Shown here piece after piece: positions 1-8,119 of a DNA stretch of 64,000 nucleotides; within the stretch, counting starts at the first letter, position 1, and each line of letters starts with the position of its first letter. A model generated the notes under the pieces. The model had not been told where the DNA came from. It saw only the letters and a program-made list of their open reading frames with translations, and searched no databases. The position numbers and the translations under genes are program-made. Source of the stretch: Mesorhizobium sp. 1M-11 (lineage in GTDB: Bacteria > Pseudomonadota > Alphaproteobacteria > Rhizobiales > Rhizobiaceae); contig NZ_LJSD01000038.1 of the NCBI RefSeq assembly GCF_001303895.1, positions 1 through 64,000 on the forward strand. The letters run 5' to 3'.

Positions 1-1
1 G

Positions 2-73
2 AGGGAAGAACGCGGGCGCGACGCGCCGACGCTGACGACGCCGCGCGGCCTCCGTCTGGAGGCGAGCGCATGA
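2..73 (+). CDS. C-terminal end of a peptide ABC transporter ATPase (partial)
   Basis: Only the last 23 codons lie in the window. The frame is open from base 2 and ends in a TGA at 71-73 that overlaps the ATG of the next gene (ATGA). The arginine- and proline-rich tail resembles the variable C-terminus after the oligopeptide/dipeptide ABC ATPase domain. Such operons usually carry two ATPases in tandem (DppD then DppF), so this is probably the DppD-like one. The call rests on position and coupling, not on any visible domain. Confidence 0.55.
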   Translation, partial: REERGRDAPTLTTPRGLRLEASA

Positions 74-1032
74 CCCGCCCCCTGCTGGAGATCCGCGACC
101 TCGACGTCCACTTCCCGCTGCCGCGCCAGTCGCTTTTCGCGCCAAGGCGCAAGCTGCGCGCCGTGCAGGGCGTGAACCTGACCCTGAACGAAAAAGAGTG
201 CCTGTCCATCGTCGGGGAATCCGGCTGCGGGAAATCCACCACGGCGCTGACCGTGATGGGGCTGCAGGAGCCAACCGCGGGAGAGATCCTGTTCCAGGGC
301 AAGCCGTTGACGGGTCCCGGCGCTCCCGCCCGCAAGGATCGCGCGCGCATCGCCCAGATGGTCTTCCAGGACCCCTATGCGTCGCTCAATCCGCGCCAGA
401 CCATCGGCCGCATGCTGTCCTCGCAGCTTTCCCTGCATGGCATCGCCAAAGGCAGCGAGGCCAGTCACCGCGTCGCCGAGATGCTGACCCGCGTCGGCCT
501 GACGCCGGATCACGCCGACCGTTATCCGCATGAGTTCTCGGGCGGACAGCGTCAGCGCATCGGCATCGCCCGCGCCCTGATGCTGGATCCGAAGATCCTG
601 GTGCTGGACGAGCCGGTGTCGGCGCTGGACGTGTCCATCCAGGCGCAGATCATCAACCTCCTGATGGACCTGCAGGAGACGCTCGGCCTGAGCTACATCA
701 TGATCTCCCATGATCTCAGCGTGGTCGAACATGTCAGCGACCGGGTCGCCGTGATGTATTTCGGCCGCATCGTCGAGGAGGGTGACTGGCACTCGATCTT
801 CAGCCGCCCGACGCACCCCTATACGCGCCGCCTGATCGGTTCGGTTCCCGACCCCGACGCGATCCTGGCGGGCGCACGCGGCCTGCCGGATGCTGCCCCT
901 GTGCCCGATGCGGCGCGCTTTTCGCCCGACATATCGCGCCGTCCAGATCCCGACGAAGAACCCGAACCCAGCAAGCTTGTCGAGATCGGACGGAGCCACC
1001 GTGTCCGCCTCGCACATCAGAGCATTCCATAG
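70..1032 (+). CDS. Dipeptide/oligopeptide ABC transporter ATP-binding protein (DppF-like)
   Basis: Cytoplasmic ATPase that powers a peptide-type importer. Walker A GESGCGKST is at residues 49-57. The signature FSGGQRQR and the Walker B stretch ILVLDEPVSALD follow, then the switch histidine in ISHDLS. After the ATPase core comes the C-terminal extension seen in oligopeptide ABC ATPases (THPYTRRL). At 320 residues it fits the DppF/OppF class. The ATG overlaps the stop of the upstream ATPase, and the next gene starts 9 bases downstream, so all three look like one operon. The substrate cannot be read from sequence; the M81 peptidase behind it suggests a peptide or modified peptide. Confidence 0.92.
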   Translation: MTRPLLEIRDLDVHFPLPRQSLFAPRRKLRAVQGVNLTLNEKECLSIVGESGCGKSTTALTVMGLQEPTAGEILFQGKPLTGPGAPARKDRARIAQMVFQDPYASLNPRQTIGRMLSSQLSLHGIAKGSEASHRVAEMLTRVGLTPDHADRYPHEFSGGQRQRIGIARALMLDPKILVLDEPVSALDVSIQAQIINLLMDLQETLGLSYIMISHDLSVVEHVSDRVAVMYFGRIVEEGDWHSIFSRPTHPYTRRLIGSVPDPDAILAGARGLPDAAPVPDAARFSPDISRRPDPDEEPEPSKLVEIGRSHRVRLAHQSIP

Positions 1033-1041
1033 AAAGTTTCG

Positions 1042-2547
1042 ATGACCTTCACCGTCCTCACCTGCGAATTCATGCACGAGAGCAACACGTTCTCGCGCTA
1101 CCAGACCGGCCTACCGCAATTCCAGGTGGATACGCTGTTCCATGGCGACGAGGCGATCCGCGCCCGGCGCAACGCCAACACCGAACTCGCCGGTTTCATG
1201 GATGTCGCCGAACCTGCCGGCTGGAATGTCGTCCACGCGATCTCGGCCCACGCCGTGCCCGGCGGGCAGGTGACGAAGGCGGCCTACGATCACATCGCCG
1301 GCACCATCCTGGAGGCCGCGCGCTCGAACCGGCTCGACGGTGTCCTCCTCGGTCTTCACGGGTCGATGGTGCCCGACTTCTGCGACGACGGGGAAGGGTA
1401 TCTCCTGGGTCTCCTGCGGGCCGAACTGGGCGGGGATATTCCCATCGCCGTGACGCTCGACCTGCATGCGATGGTGTCGGAGGACATGGTCCGCCATGCG
1501 CAGATCTTCGTTTCCTACAAGACCTATCCGCATGTGGACATGCGTGAAACCGGCGCCCATGCCGCCCGCATCCTCGACCGCGCGATGAAAGGCGAAATCG
1601 CGCCGCGGACCATCAGGGTGCATGTGCCGATGCTGGACGAGGCGAATTCCGGCCGCACCGACATTCCCGAGACGCGCGCACTTTATGAGCGGGCCCGCGA
1701 TGCCGAGACCGGAGGGCTGCTTGCGGTCTCGGTCAACGCCGGTTTCACGGGAGCAGATGTCTCCTGTGTCGGTGCCACCGTGCTTGCGACCTATGACAGC
1801 CGCGATCCCGGCGCCGAGGATGCCGCCAGGCAGGTGACGGAGGACCTGGCGGACAGGATCTGGCAGGGGCGCACGAAGAAGCGCAACGTCTTCATCGAGG
1901 TGGATGAAGCGGCGGCCGAGGCGCTCTCCTGGCGCGGCGACAGACCGCTCGTCATCGCCGACTATGCCGACAACCCCGGCGCAGGCGCCTATGGCGACGC
2001 GACGGCGCTGCTCAAGGGTTTGCTCGATGCGGGCGTGAGAGGCGCCGTGTTCGCGCCGATGGTCGATCCGCAGGCGGCGCGGGAGTTGCACCGCAGCAGG
2101 CAGGGCGAGACCGTGACGGTCACGATCGGCGGCAAAGGCGATCCGGATTTCGGCGGCGGCCCGCTGACGGTGACAGGCGTGCTGCGCAAGCTTTCGGATG
2201 GAGCCTATGTCGGCGATGGGCCGATCCAGGGCGGGCTTGCCCATAGTTTCGGGCCGACCGCCGTCATCGATGTCGACGGGATCGAAGTGCTGGTCGTCTC
2301 GGAGGCGCAGCAGATGGTCGACCTCCAGCAGTTGCGCGCCTTCGGGATCGAACCGACGGCGCGCAAGGTGCTGGCGCTGAAATCGATGCAGCATTTCCGT
2401 GCGGCCTTCGAGCCGATCGCCGGCAAGGTCATCGTCTGCGATGCGGGTGCGCTGGCAACGCCACGGGCGGAGCGGCGTCGCTACAGCCGCGCCCCGCGCC
2501 CGCTCTGGCCGCTCGACAGGGATTTCGAGCGCGTCCCTGCCGCCTGA
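1042..2547 (+). CDS. M81 family metallopeptidase (MlrC-like)
   Basis: 501-residue protein of the M81/MlrC family, named for the enzyme that finishes microcystin breakdown; most members are of unknown substrate and sit beside peptide ABC transporters, as here. Candidate metal ligands are visible: the N-terminal EFMHESNTFS stretch, LDLHA near residue 145, and the YPHVDMRETG segment near residue 165. The C-terminal MlrC domain is present and the length is normal. It follows the ATPase gene by 9 bases and ends the operon. The likely job is hydrolysis of an imported peptide or amide; nothing in the sequence says it acts on microcystin. Confidence 0.88.
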   Translation: MTFTVLTCEFMHESNTFSRYQTGLPQFQVDTLFHGDEAIRARRNANTELAGFMDVAEPAGWNVVHAISAHAVPGGQVTKAAYDHIAGTILEAARSNRLDGVLLGLHGSMVPDFCDDGEGYLLGLLRAELGGDIPIAVTLDLHAMVSEDMVRHAQIFVSYKTYPHVDMRETGAHAARILDRAMKGEIAPRTIRVHVPMLDEANSGRTDIPETRALYERARDAETGGLLAVSVNAGFTGADVSCVGATVLATYDSRDPGAEDAARQVTEDLADRIWQGRTKKRNVFIEVDEAAAEALSWRGDRPLVIADYADNPGAGAYGDATALLKGLLDAGVRGAVFAPMVDPQAARELHRSRQGETVTVTIGGKGDPDFGGGPLTVTGVLRKLSDGAYVGDGPIQGGLAHSFGPTAVIDVDGIEVLVVSEAQQMVDLQQLRAFGIEPTARKVLALKSMQHFRAAFEPIAGKVIVCDAGALATPRAERRRYSRAPRPLWPLDRDFERVPAA

Positions 2548-2663
2548 TCCGATACGCTCTATTCCGATAGGGAGGACTAGTCTGATAGGGAGAGCCCGGC
2601 GTGGACAATCGCGGCTTCGATGTCGCGCTGGTCATCCTGTTCGGCATCCTTTTGAGGTCAGCG

Positions 2664-2707
2664 AGGATTGGAGCGTTTCCGTTTTTTAACGGAAACGCTC
2701 CAATCCT
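2664..2707. terminator. Perfect 20-bp hairpin with T-rich tail
   Basis: The arms 2664-2683 and 2688-2707 are perfect reverse complements around a TTTT loop, and the right arm is followed by a T-rich run (about 2708-2716). It lies between the M81 gene and the next gene, where it could end the upstream operon. Its core (GCGTTTCCGT / ACGGAAACGC) recurs at 28582-28606, so it is also a member of a dispersed palindromic repeat family. The rest of 2548-2774 shows no convincing gene. Confidence 0.75.
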
Positions 2708-2774
2708 TTGTTTTTTCGCAATTCCGGACGGAAAACCGTTACACACTTTTCCTGGAATTGCTTGAGGGCAGGGG

Positions 2775-3965
2775 ATGACATCTTCCATGGATCGCCGGTT
2801 GCGCAAGGTGCTGTCGCTCGACGATTTCGAACCCCTGGCGCGACGGCACCTGCCGGGACCCCTGTTCGGCTATATCGCCGGAGCAGCCGAGACCAACGCC
2901 TCGCTCCGGCTCAATGCCGGGTCGTTCCAGGACTATGTGTTCAAGCCGCGCGTCCTCCGTGACGTCTCCGCACGCACGGCCGCGACGGAGCTGTTCGGCG
3001 AAACCTATGCCGCACCGTTCGGCATAGCCCCCATGGGCATCAGCGCCTTGATGGCCTACCGGGGCGATATCGTGCTGGCGAAGGCTGCCGAGGAAGCCGG
3101 CATTCCGATGATCATGAGCGGCTCGTCGCTGATCCGGCTCGAAGAGGTGGCAAGCATCGCTCCGCGCAGCTGGTTCCAGGCCTATCTGCCGGGTGAGCCC
3201 GAGCGGATCGATGCGCTTGTCGACCGGGTCATCGCCGCCGGTTTCAGGACGCTGCTCCTGACCGTCGATACCGCGACGCTGCCAAACCGCGAGAACAACA
3301 TCCGGGCTGGCTTCTCGACGCCGCTCAGGCCGAGCCTCGCTCTTCTCTGGCAAGGCCTGTCGCACCCCAGCTGGACCGCCGGCACGTTCCTCAGGACGAT
3401 CGCCAGGCATGGCATCCCGCACTTCGAGAACTCCTACGCGACGCGCGGCGCCCCGATCGTTTCGTCAACCGTGACGCGCGATTTCGGCAAGCGCGATCAC
3501 CTCGACTGGACACATCTCGAGCGGATCAGGAAACGGTTCCCCGGCAGGCTGATCGTCAAGGGCATCCTGCATGAAGACGATGCCGACCGCGCCGTGGCAA
3601 CCGGCGCCGACGGCATCATCGTTTCCAATCACGGCGGCCGGCAGCTCGACGGCGCAACCGCTCCGCTCCATGCCTTGCCCGACATCGTCGCACGCGTCGG
3701 AGACAAGACGTCGGTGATGCTCGACGGCGGCATCCGGCGCGGCACGGACATCCTGAAGGCGCTCGCGCTCGGCGCCCGGTTCGTATTCGTCGGCCGGCCG
3801 TTCCTCTACGCGGCAGCGGTGGCTGGAGAGTCCGGCGTGGCCAGGGCGATCGAAATTCTCGAGAAAGAACTGCTCCAGGACATGGCGCTGCTGGGTATCT
3901 GCGGCGTTCGCGACATACAGCAGGATCATGTCCGGCCAGCATGGGGCAGAAGGAACCACCTGTAG
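2775..3965 (+). CDS. FMN-dependent alpha-hydroxy-acid dehydrogenase (LldD-like)
   Basis: 396-residue flavoprotein of the lactate dehydrogenase/glycolate oxidase/mandelate dehydrogenase family, which oxidises 2-hydroxy acids to 2-oxo acids. Visible landmarks are the N-terminal YIAGAAETN stretch, the FMN-binding PMGISAL segment, the active-site motif SNHGGRQLDG with its catalytic histidine, and the phosphate-binding LDGGIRRGTDILKAL and FVGRPFLY segments. The gene stands alone after the hairpin at 2664-2707 and converges on the DUF2182 gene 56 bases away. The last ten residues (arginine-rich, ending RRNHL) are not typical. The exact substrate is not deducible. Confidence 0.88.
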   Translation: MTSSMDRRLRKVLSLDDFEPLARRHLPGPLFGYIAGAAETNASLRLNAGSFQDYVFKPRVLRDVSARTAATELFGETYAAPFGIAPMGISALMAYRGDIVLAKAAEEAGIPMIMSGSSLIRLEEVASIAPRSWFQAYLPGEPERIDALVDRVIAAGFRTLLLTVDTATLPNRENNIRAGFSTPLRPSLALLWQGLSHPSWTAGTFLRTIARHGIPHFENSYATRGAPIVSSTVTRDFGKRDHLDWTHLERIRKRFPGRLIVKGILHEDDADRAVATGADGIIVSNHGGRQLDGATAPLHALPDIVARVGDKTSVMLDGGIRRGTDILKALALGARFVFVGRPFLYAAAVAGESGVARAIEILEKELLQDMALLGICGVRDIQQDHVRPAWGRRNHL

Positions 3966-4021
3966 CGGGATCGGCGCTTCCTGGTTCCCCGCCCCACGGT
4001 TCCGACCGTTAAGGGGTGCCC

Positions 4022-4885
4022 CTAATTGCTTATCCAGGGCATCTCGATCGCCCCGAGGGACACGATGATCCCGAGCCCAACGAGCGCAATGCCCAAGGCA
4101 CTTTCGAACCAGCGGCCGTGCGGCAGTAGCTTCTCGACAAAGACGACCAACGTCAGAAGCAGCATCCAGGCGACGCTCATGACGCCGGCCGCAACCAGCA
4201 CGGTAAACAGCGCCCAGCAGCATCCAAGGCAATAGACGCCATGGCGCAGCCCCATCTCAAGCGCGCCAATCCGGCCGTCGCGCCAATGCCGTGCAACGAA
4301 CGCGAGCGGCGAACGGCAATGGCTCAGGCAAATGTGCTTGAGCCTCGTGAATTGGTAAAGCCCGGCGATGCCAAGCGTGGCCCCAAGCGCGAGCGGCGCC
4401 CATTTCGACCGCTGAGGCGGATCAAGGCTCGCGGCCACCTCGCTGCCTAGCTGGACCACGACGTACACCAGAAGGCCTGCCGCCGCCCAGACAAGGATGT
4501 AGCCCGCAACGAAGATCCATGTCGGGATGGCAACGTGTTGCGCGCGTCTCGCCTGTGCCGTCGCGAACATGAAGATCATCGGCGTGGCAGCTGGCAGCAT
4601 CATGGCCGCCATCATCACAGTCCACACGGTGAGAAAGGCGACGGCGCTTGTAACGGACCAGCCATTGGCGGCGATTCCGGCCATGGCCATGCCAGTCATC
4701 CCATCCATACCCACCATCCCGCCCCGCACGGTGATGCCCATGGGCATGTCCATGCTGATCGTTTGGTAGATGGTGAGCGCCCATGCCGCCGCTGTTAGCG
4801 CAGCCAGTGCTCCAAGGAGGCCCAGCGGCATGCCCCGGAGATCCCGAGTGAAATGCCGCCATTTCTTAGGGAGCACATCAGGCAA
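4022..4885 (-). CDS. DUF2182 integral membrane protein
   Basis: 287-residue polytopic membrane protein matching the DUF2182 family (predicted metal-binding membrane proteins). A methionine- and glycine-rich loop with repeated MGM/MDGM-like motifs lies after the first membrane segment, and the conserved segment VMMAAMMLPAA follows. Near the C-terminus there is a Cys/His set (HICLSHC, then YCLGCCWALF) that could bind metal. The gene begins 12 bases after the DUF1326 gene, so the two are co-transcribed; this pairing is known in other proteobacteria but its function is not. A role in metal, possibly copper, handling is inference from the Met/Cys/His content. Confidence 0.83.
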   Translation of the reverse strand: MPDVLPKKWRHFTRDLRGMPLGLLGALAALTAAAWALTIYQTISMDMPMGITVRGGMVGMDGMTGMAMAGIAANGWSVTSAVAFLTVWTVMMAAMMLPAATPMIFMFATAQARRAQHVAIPTWIFVAGYILVWAAAGLLVYVVVQLGSEVAASLDPPQRSKWAPLALGATLGIAGLYQFTRLKHICLSHCRSPLAFVARHWRDGRIGALEMGLRHGVYCLGCCWALFTVLVAAGVMSVAWMLLLTLVVFVEKLLPHGRWFESALGIALVGLGIIVSLGAIEMPWISN

Positions 4886-4897
4886 CGGCTCGCTACC

Positions 4898-5536
4898 CTA
4901 GTTCGGCCCGCTCCAGTCGAACGGAATGTGCTTGCTGGAGCGGGCTGTTCCTGTCCAGTCGAGCCCGAAGCCTTTGGTGCTTACTTCTACTGAGCGCCCC
5001 CAGGTGGCAACCTGGCCCGGGCCAACCTCTGAGCCCGGCGGGTTGATCGTCTGGACCCGCTTGCCGGGCGGTGTGGTTGGACCGGAAAGTGCTTCAGCAT
5101 GCCCAACGACGCGGTCAGGAATTTCGACGCGCCAGGTGGCAAGGTCGTCCGCCACCTCAAAACTGATCGGCACAAACTCCATGCCACGCATCTCGCCGAT
5201 ATTGGCCGCAAAGCCCGCCGGCCAGCCGCCGGCCTGGCCGCCGAAGATCGTCTGCAGGGCTTCGCGCTGCCGCTCGTCCGCCTTCTCGTCGATATACATA
5301 CCCATTACGGCCTTGGCTTCGCCGGCCCAGAGATTGCCTTCGAACTCGCCGAGTGCCACCAGCGTCAAGCCGTCCAGCTTCACGTCGCCATATTGGCCCT
5401 CGTGCACGTGCCAGGCGAGCACGCCTTGGCAGTGATTGCCAGTTGGCCGCTGTGCGAACTCGCATGGGCAAGGGATGTCGCAACTGCAGATATCGAACCA
5501 GTCGCCTGCTAGACGCCATTGAGGTACGGCATTCAT
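4898..5536 (-). CDS. DUF1326 domain-containing protein
   Basis: 212-residue protein of the DUF1326 family. The family hallmark is seen in the first 30 residues: a tryptophan, then WFDICSCDIPCPCEF with four cysteines, and a further Cys in GNHCQG. I chose the ATG at 5536 (protein begins MNAVPQ) because GGAGGG sits 7 bases upstream; the open frame extends to 5614 but lacks another good ribosome site. There is no signal peptide. It is the first gene of a two-gene operon with the DUF2182 membrane protein. Function unknown; the cysteine cluster suggests metal binding. Confidence 0.83.
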   Translation of the reverse strand: MNAVPQWRLAGDWFDICSCDIPCPCEFAQRPTGNHCQGVLAWHVHEGQYGDVKLDGLTLVALGEFEGNLWAGEAKAVMGMYIDEKADERQREALQTIFGGQAGGWPAGFAANIGEMRGMEFVPISFEVADDLATWRVEIPDRVVGHAEALSGPTTPPGKRVQTINPPGSEVGPGQVATWGRSVEVSTKGFGLDWTGTARSSKHIPFDWSGPN

Positions 5537-5654
5537 GGCTGTCCCTCCAAAAAATTCAGAGGCGGATAATACGCCCATGCCGGCTCGCAATCCAGCTGTT
5601 CTTGGTTGCCCCACGCCTCCGTGCGGTGTTTGGCCGTTGGTGATGGATCAAAGC

Positions 5655-5863
5655 TCCCGAAGTCAGCTTTGCGCCGTCATTTCGGCCGTCGAAGACGACC
5701 TTCTATGTTCCCGAGAGCGGACTGGCAGGTCGGCCAGACCGGCAGGCGGTGGCGCCCGCTCTCTATATCGCCTGCGACATCTCCGGTGCCATCCAGCATC
5801 TCGCCGGTATGAAGGCTGCAAGGTCATCGCCGACAGCCTCGCCGGCTTCAAGGTGCTACGATG
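5655..5863 (+). pseudogene. etfA: Frameshifted remnant of etfA (electron transfer flavoprotein alpha subunit)
   Basis: Three reading frames each carry a piece of the conserved EtfA C-terminal FAD-binding region, in the right order. ADWQVGQTG is encoded from 5717, APALYIACDISGAIQHLAGM at about 5755-5814 in a second frame, and KVIADS at about 5820-5838 in a third. In intact EtfA these are continuous (DWQVGQTGK..VAPxLYIAxGISGAIQHLAGMK..KVIVAIN). At least two frameshifts and the loss of everything else show a dead fragment. It lies between the DUF1326 gene and the antiporter gene, overlapping the end of the latter. No etfB or intact etfA is in the window. Confidence 0.8.
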
Positions 5864-6954
5864 AGAAGCAGATAGGCAAAGAACACCACCAGATGCACGA
5901 GACCGGTCAGCACCGTCGTTCGTCCGGTTCCGAAGCTGACGATGCTGGTGCCCAGTGCAACCACAAGCAAAACCGTATCTCCCGAACTCAAACCGAGTGT
6001 CAACGAACGCCCCGTCAGAAGACCTGCGGCGGCGACAACAGGAATGGTCAAGCCGATGGTTGCGCAGGCTGAGCCCAGGGCAATATTTAGGCTGCGCTGC
6101 AATTCGTTCCGGAGCGCCGCCTTGATGGCAGCAACCGATTCCGGCATCAAGACGAGTGTGGCGATGAACGCGCCGACTACCGCGTCCGACTGCTCGATGC
6201 CAAGGCTCACGAGGCCATCTTCCAGGCCGGCGGCTGCCTCTTCCGCCAGCAGGACTATCCCGACAAGACCTATCACAAGAAGGGCAGAGCCGACCGCCGC
6301 GCCTTTGCCATGAGCAAGCGGCCGTTCTGCTGTCGAGTGATCCAGATCCTCCACGAAATCTTCTCGATGGCGCTTCATCTGTGCCAGCACAAAGCTGCCG
6401 TACAAGAGAATCGAAAGGATGCTGACAAATTCCATTTGCGTGGGGGAGAAAGTGCCTGGGTCGCTGGCGAGCGTGAAATTCGGCAAGACGAGAGTAAAGC
6501 CGGTCAAGGCGATCAGCATAGCCAGAAAGGCGCTCGTCCCTTGCCTTTTGAGATCCTGATGGCGATGGCGCCAACCGCCAAGCGTGATACAGACGCCGAC
6601 CACGCCGGCACAAACGATCATCACAGTGGAGAAAACGGACTCCCGGGCGAGCGTGGGATTGTTTGCGCCATGAAGCATCATCGAGACGATCAAGGATGCC
6701 TCGATTGTGGTTACTGACAGCGTTAGAACAAGGGTGCCGTATGGTTCGCCGGCATAGTGCGCGACGGTCTCGGCATGGCGCAGGACGACGAAGACCGTTG
6801 CGACGAGGAGGCCGATGGCCATTGCTATGAGCGTCATCCTGAATGGCAAACTGGTATCCTCCATTGGAAATTCACCAAAGGAGGCTGCGAGCGGCACAAG
6901 CAGGGCGAAAACGGGAAGTCCGACGTTGACGGCAGTTTTGCGATCAAGGTTCAT
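5848..6954 (-). CDS. Calcium/sodium:proton antiporter, ChaA type
   Basis: 368-residue inner-membrane protein of the Ca2+:cation antiporter superfamily, closest in look to ChaA. About eleven hydrophobic segments form two homologous halves. Each half carries an acidic alpha-repeat segment: VTTIEASLIVSMMLHG in the first and FIATLVLMPESVAAIKA in the second, with the glutamates expected to bind the cation. A hydrophilic, acidic loop (EDFVEDLDHS) separates the halves. The gene is monocistronic; its 3' end overlaps the last bases of the etfA remnant. The role is efflux of Ca2+, Na+ or K+ in exchange for protons. Confidence 0.88.
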   Translation of the reverse strand: MNLDRKTAVNVGLPVFALLVPLAASFGEFPMEDTSLPFRMTLIAMAIGLLVATVFVVLRHAETVAHYAGEPYGTLVLTLSVTTIEASLIVSMMLHGANNPTLARESVFSTVMIVCAGVVGVCITLGGWRHRHQDLKRQGTSAFLAMLIALTGFTLVLPNFTLASDPGTFSPTQMEFVSILSILLYGSFVLAQMKRHREDFVEDLDHSTAERPLAHGKGAAVGSALLVIGLVGIVLLAEEAAAGLEDGLVSLGIEQSDAVVGAFIATLVLMPESVAAIKAALRNELQRSLNIALGSACATIGLTIPVVAAAGLLTGRSLTLGLSSGDTVLLVVALGTSIVSFGTGRTTVLTGLVHLVVFFAYLLLIVAP

Positions 6955-7115
6955 CGTGAACTAATCTTCCGGCCGGGCTCAGCTGAAGCGACTCATCGGA
7001 TTGCCTGCGTGCGCATATTGTGCCGGAGCGGGCTGAGGTGTCGAGAAGGAGTCGGTCTTGCGCCCACACACAGTCGCCGCAGCCTTGAGCGTGGCGGCCG
7101 ATCAAGCCACCGGTA

Positions 7116-7751
7116 TCAGGGGCGCAGGCCCGCCAGCGTCAGCGCGACAATATGATCGCGATAGACGGCCAATGCCTCGGGTGTGGAAAGATCGCGCCCG
7201 AAAATGGCAGACATGGTGATGCCGTTGGCGAAGTAGAAAAATGTCATGCCGGCAATCGAGATGTAGAGGTTGAGCGGATCGATGCCCTTGCGGAAAACGC
7301 CTTGTGCCTCGCCTTCACGCAGGGTCGCCCCGATCATCTCGATCAGCGGCGAATTGGTGCGCTGAAAGGCCTCCGATTCCCGGACGTGGGGGCCACCAAG
7401 GGCGTTCTCGTCAGCCAGCATGCGGATGAACTCCCGATGCTGCGCCAGATAGCTGAGCGAGAAATCGATGAGCCGCACGATGGCGTCCTGCGGTGGCAGC
7501 GACCGCAGGTCCAGGTCCTTTTCACGCAGGCGTATCTCTGAATAGGCTTCCTCGAGCGTGACCCGGTAGAGGTCGTCCTTGCTGCCGAAATAATAATAGA
7601 CGAGCTGCTTGTTGAGACCGGAGCGTGCGGCAATGCTGTCGACGCGCGCGCCGTTGAAGCCCTTTTCGGCGAATTCCACGCGTGCAGCGGCCAGAATTAT
7701 GTCGCGGGCGTTTCCCGCCTTATGAGCGGCGCGGGTTTGAGTTTTCGCCAT
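7116..7751 (-). CDS. TetR/AcrR family transcriptional regulator
   Basis: 211-residue one-component regulator. The N-terminal TetR helix-turn-helix spans about residues 20-60, with the typical VDSIAARSGLNKQLVYYYF recognition region; the rest is an alpha-helical ligand-binding domain. It is transcribed away from the catabolic operon beginning at 8120, so it is the likely repressor of that operon. The matching inverted repeats at 8050-8065 and 9003-9024 are candidate binding sites. A short inverted repeat CACGG-T-CCGTG (7753-7763) abuts its own start codon and could serve autoregulation. The inducer is unknown, presumably a substrate or intermediate of the pathway. Confidence 0.9.
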   Translation of the reverse strand: MAKTQTRAAHKAGNARDIILAAARVEFAEKGFNGARVDSIAARSGLNKQLVYYYFGSKDDLYRVTLEEAYSEIRLREKDLDLRSLPPQDAIVRLIDFSLSYLAQHREFIRMLADENALGGPHVRESEAFQRTNSPLIEMIGATLREGEAQGVFRKGIDPLNLYISIAGMTFFYFANGITMSAIFGRDLSTPEALAVYRDHIVALTLAGLRP

Positions 7752-8119
7752 TCACGGTCCGTGTTGCCAGCTCTGTTGATCTGCCGGACCTGCTCCGGCC
7801 TTCGCCAGGCGATCCGCCCTTCCCGGGCCCCTGTGGGCCCGCCTCCTTGGCAGGCTGAACTGGTATCCCTGCTCACCTTCAGCGCGTTTGATAGTGGGCG
7901 AGGCAGGGCCTGTCTAGGTCATCTGCACGGCCATACGGGCGAACCGACACCCGCTCATCGGCAACTGACAACAGAGCCACAAATCCCACCCCATCCAGAT
8001 GCCGACAACGTGACAGCGCCGGACAGCTTGTCTGTCACCGATCCCAAAATCAACCAAATAGTTGAAATCGTTCCCGGCAGCGGTCTAACCTCAGGGCCAC
8101 AGCCGGAGGCCCACTGATC
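7752..8119. other. Divergent regulatory region of the TetR cluster
   Basis: 368 bases without a supported gene, between the TetR gene and the divergent catabolic operon. It holds the inverted repeat at 8050-8065 and a GC-rich stretch (7775-7860) with short dyads. Nothing else is recognisable. Confidence 0.6.
8050..8065. promoter_or_regulatory. Candidate TetR operator, copy 1
   Basis: TCAAC and GTTGA arms flank the spacer CAAATA, 55 bases before the start codon of the first operon gene. The same arms and exactly the same spacer recur at 9003-9024, before the second gene. Two identical dyads upstream of neighbouring co-directional genes, with a divergent TetR gene, strongly suggest one operator family. 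Confidence 0.7.

Noticed and set aside
2601..2770. A GTG-initiated plus-strand frame with a hydrophobic start (DNRGFDVALVILFGILL)
   Set aside because: It runs straight through the 20-bp hairpin at 2664-2707, lacks a ribosome site and ends soon after. Possibly a fragment of a membrane protein, but too short to name.
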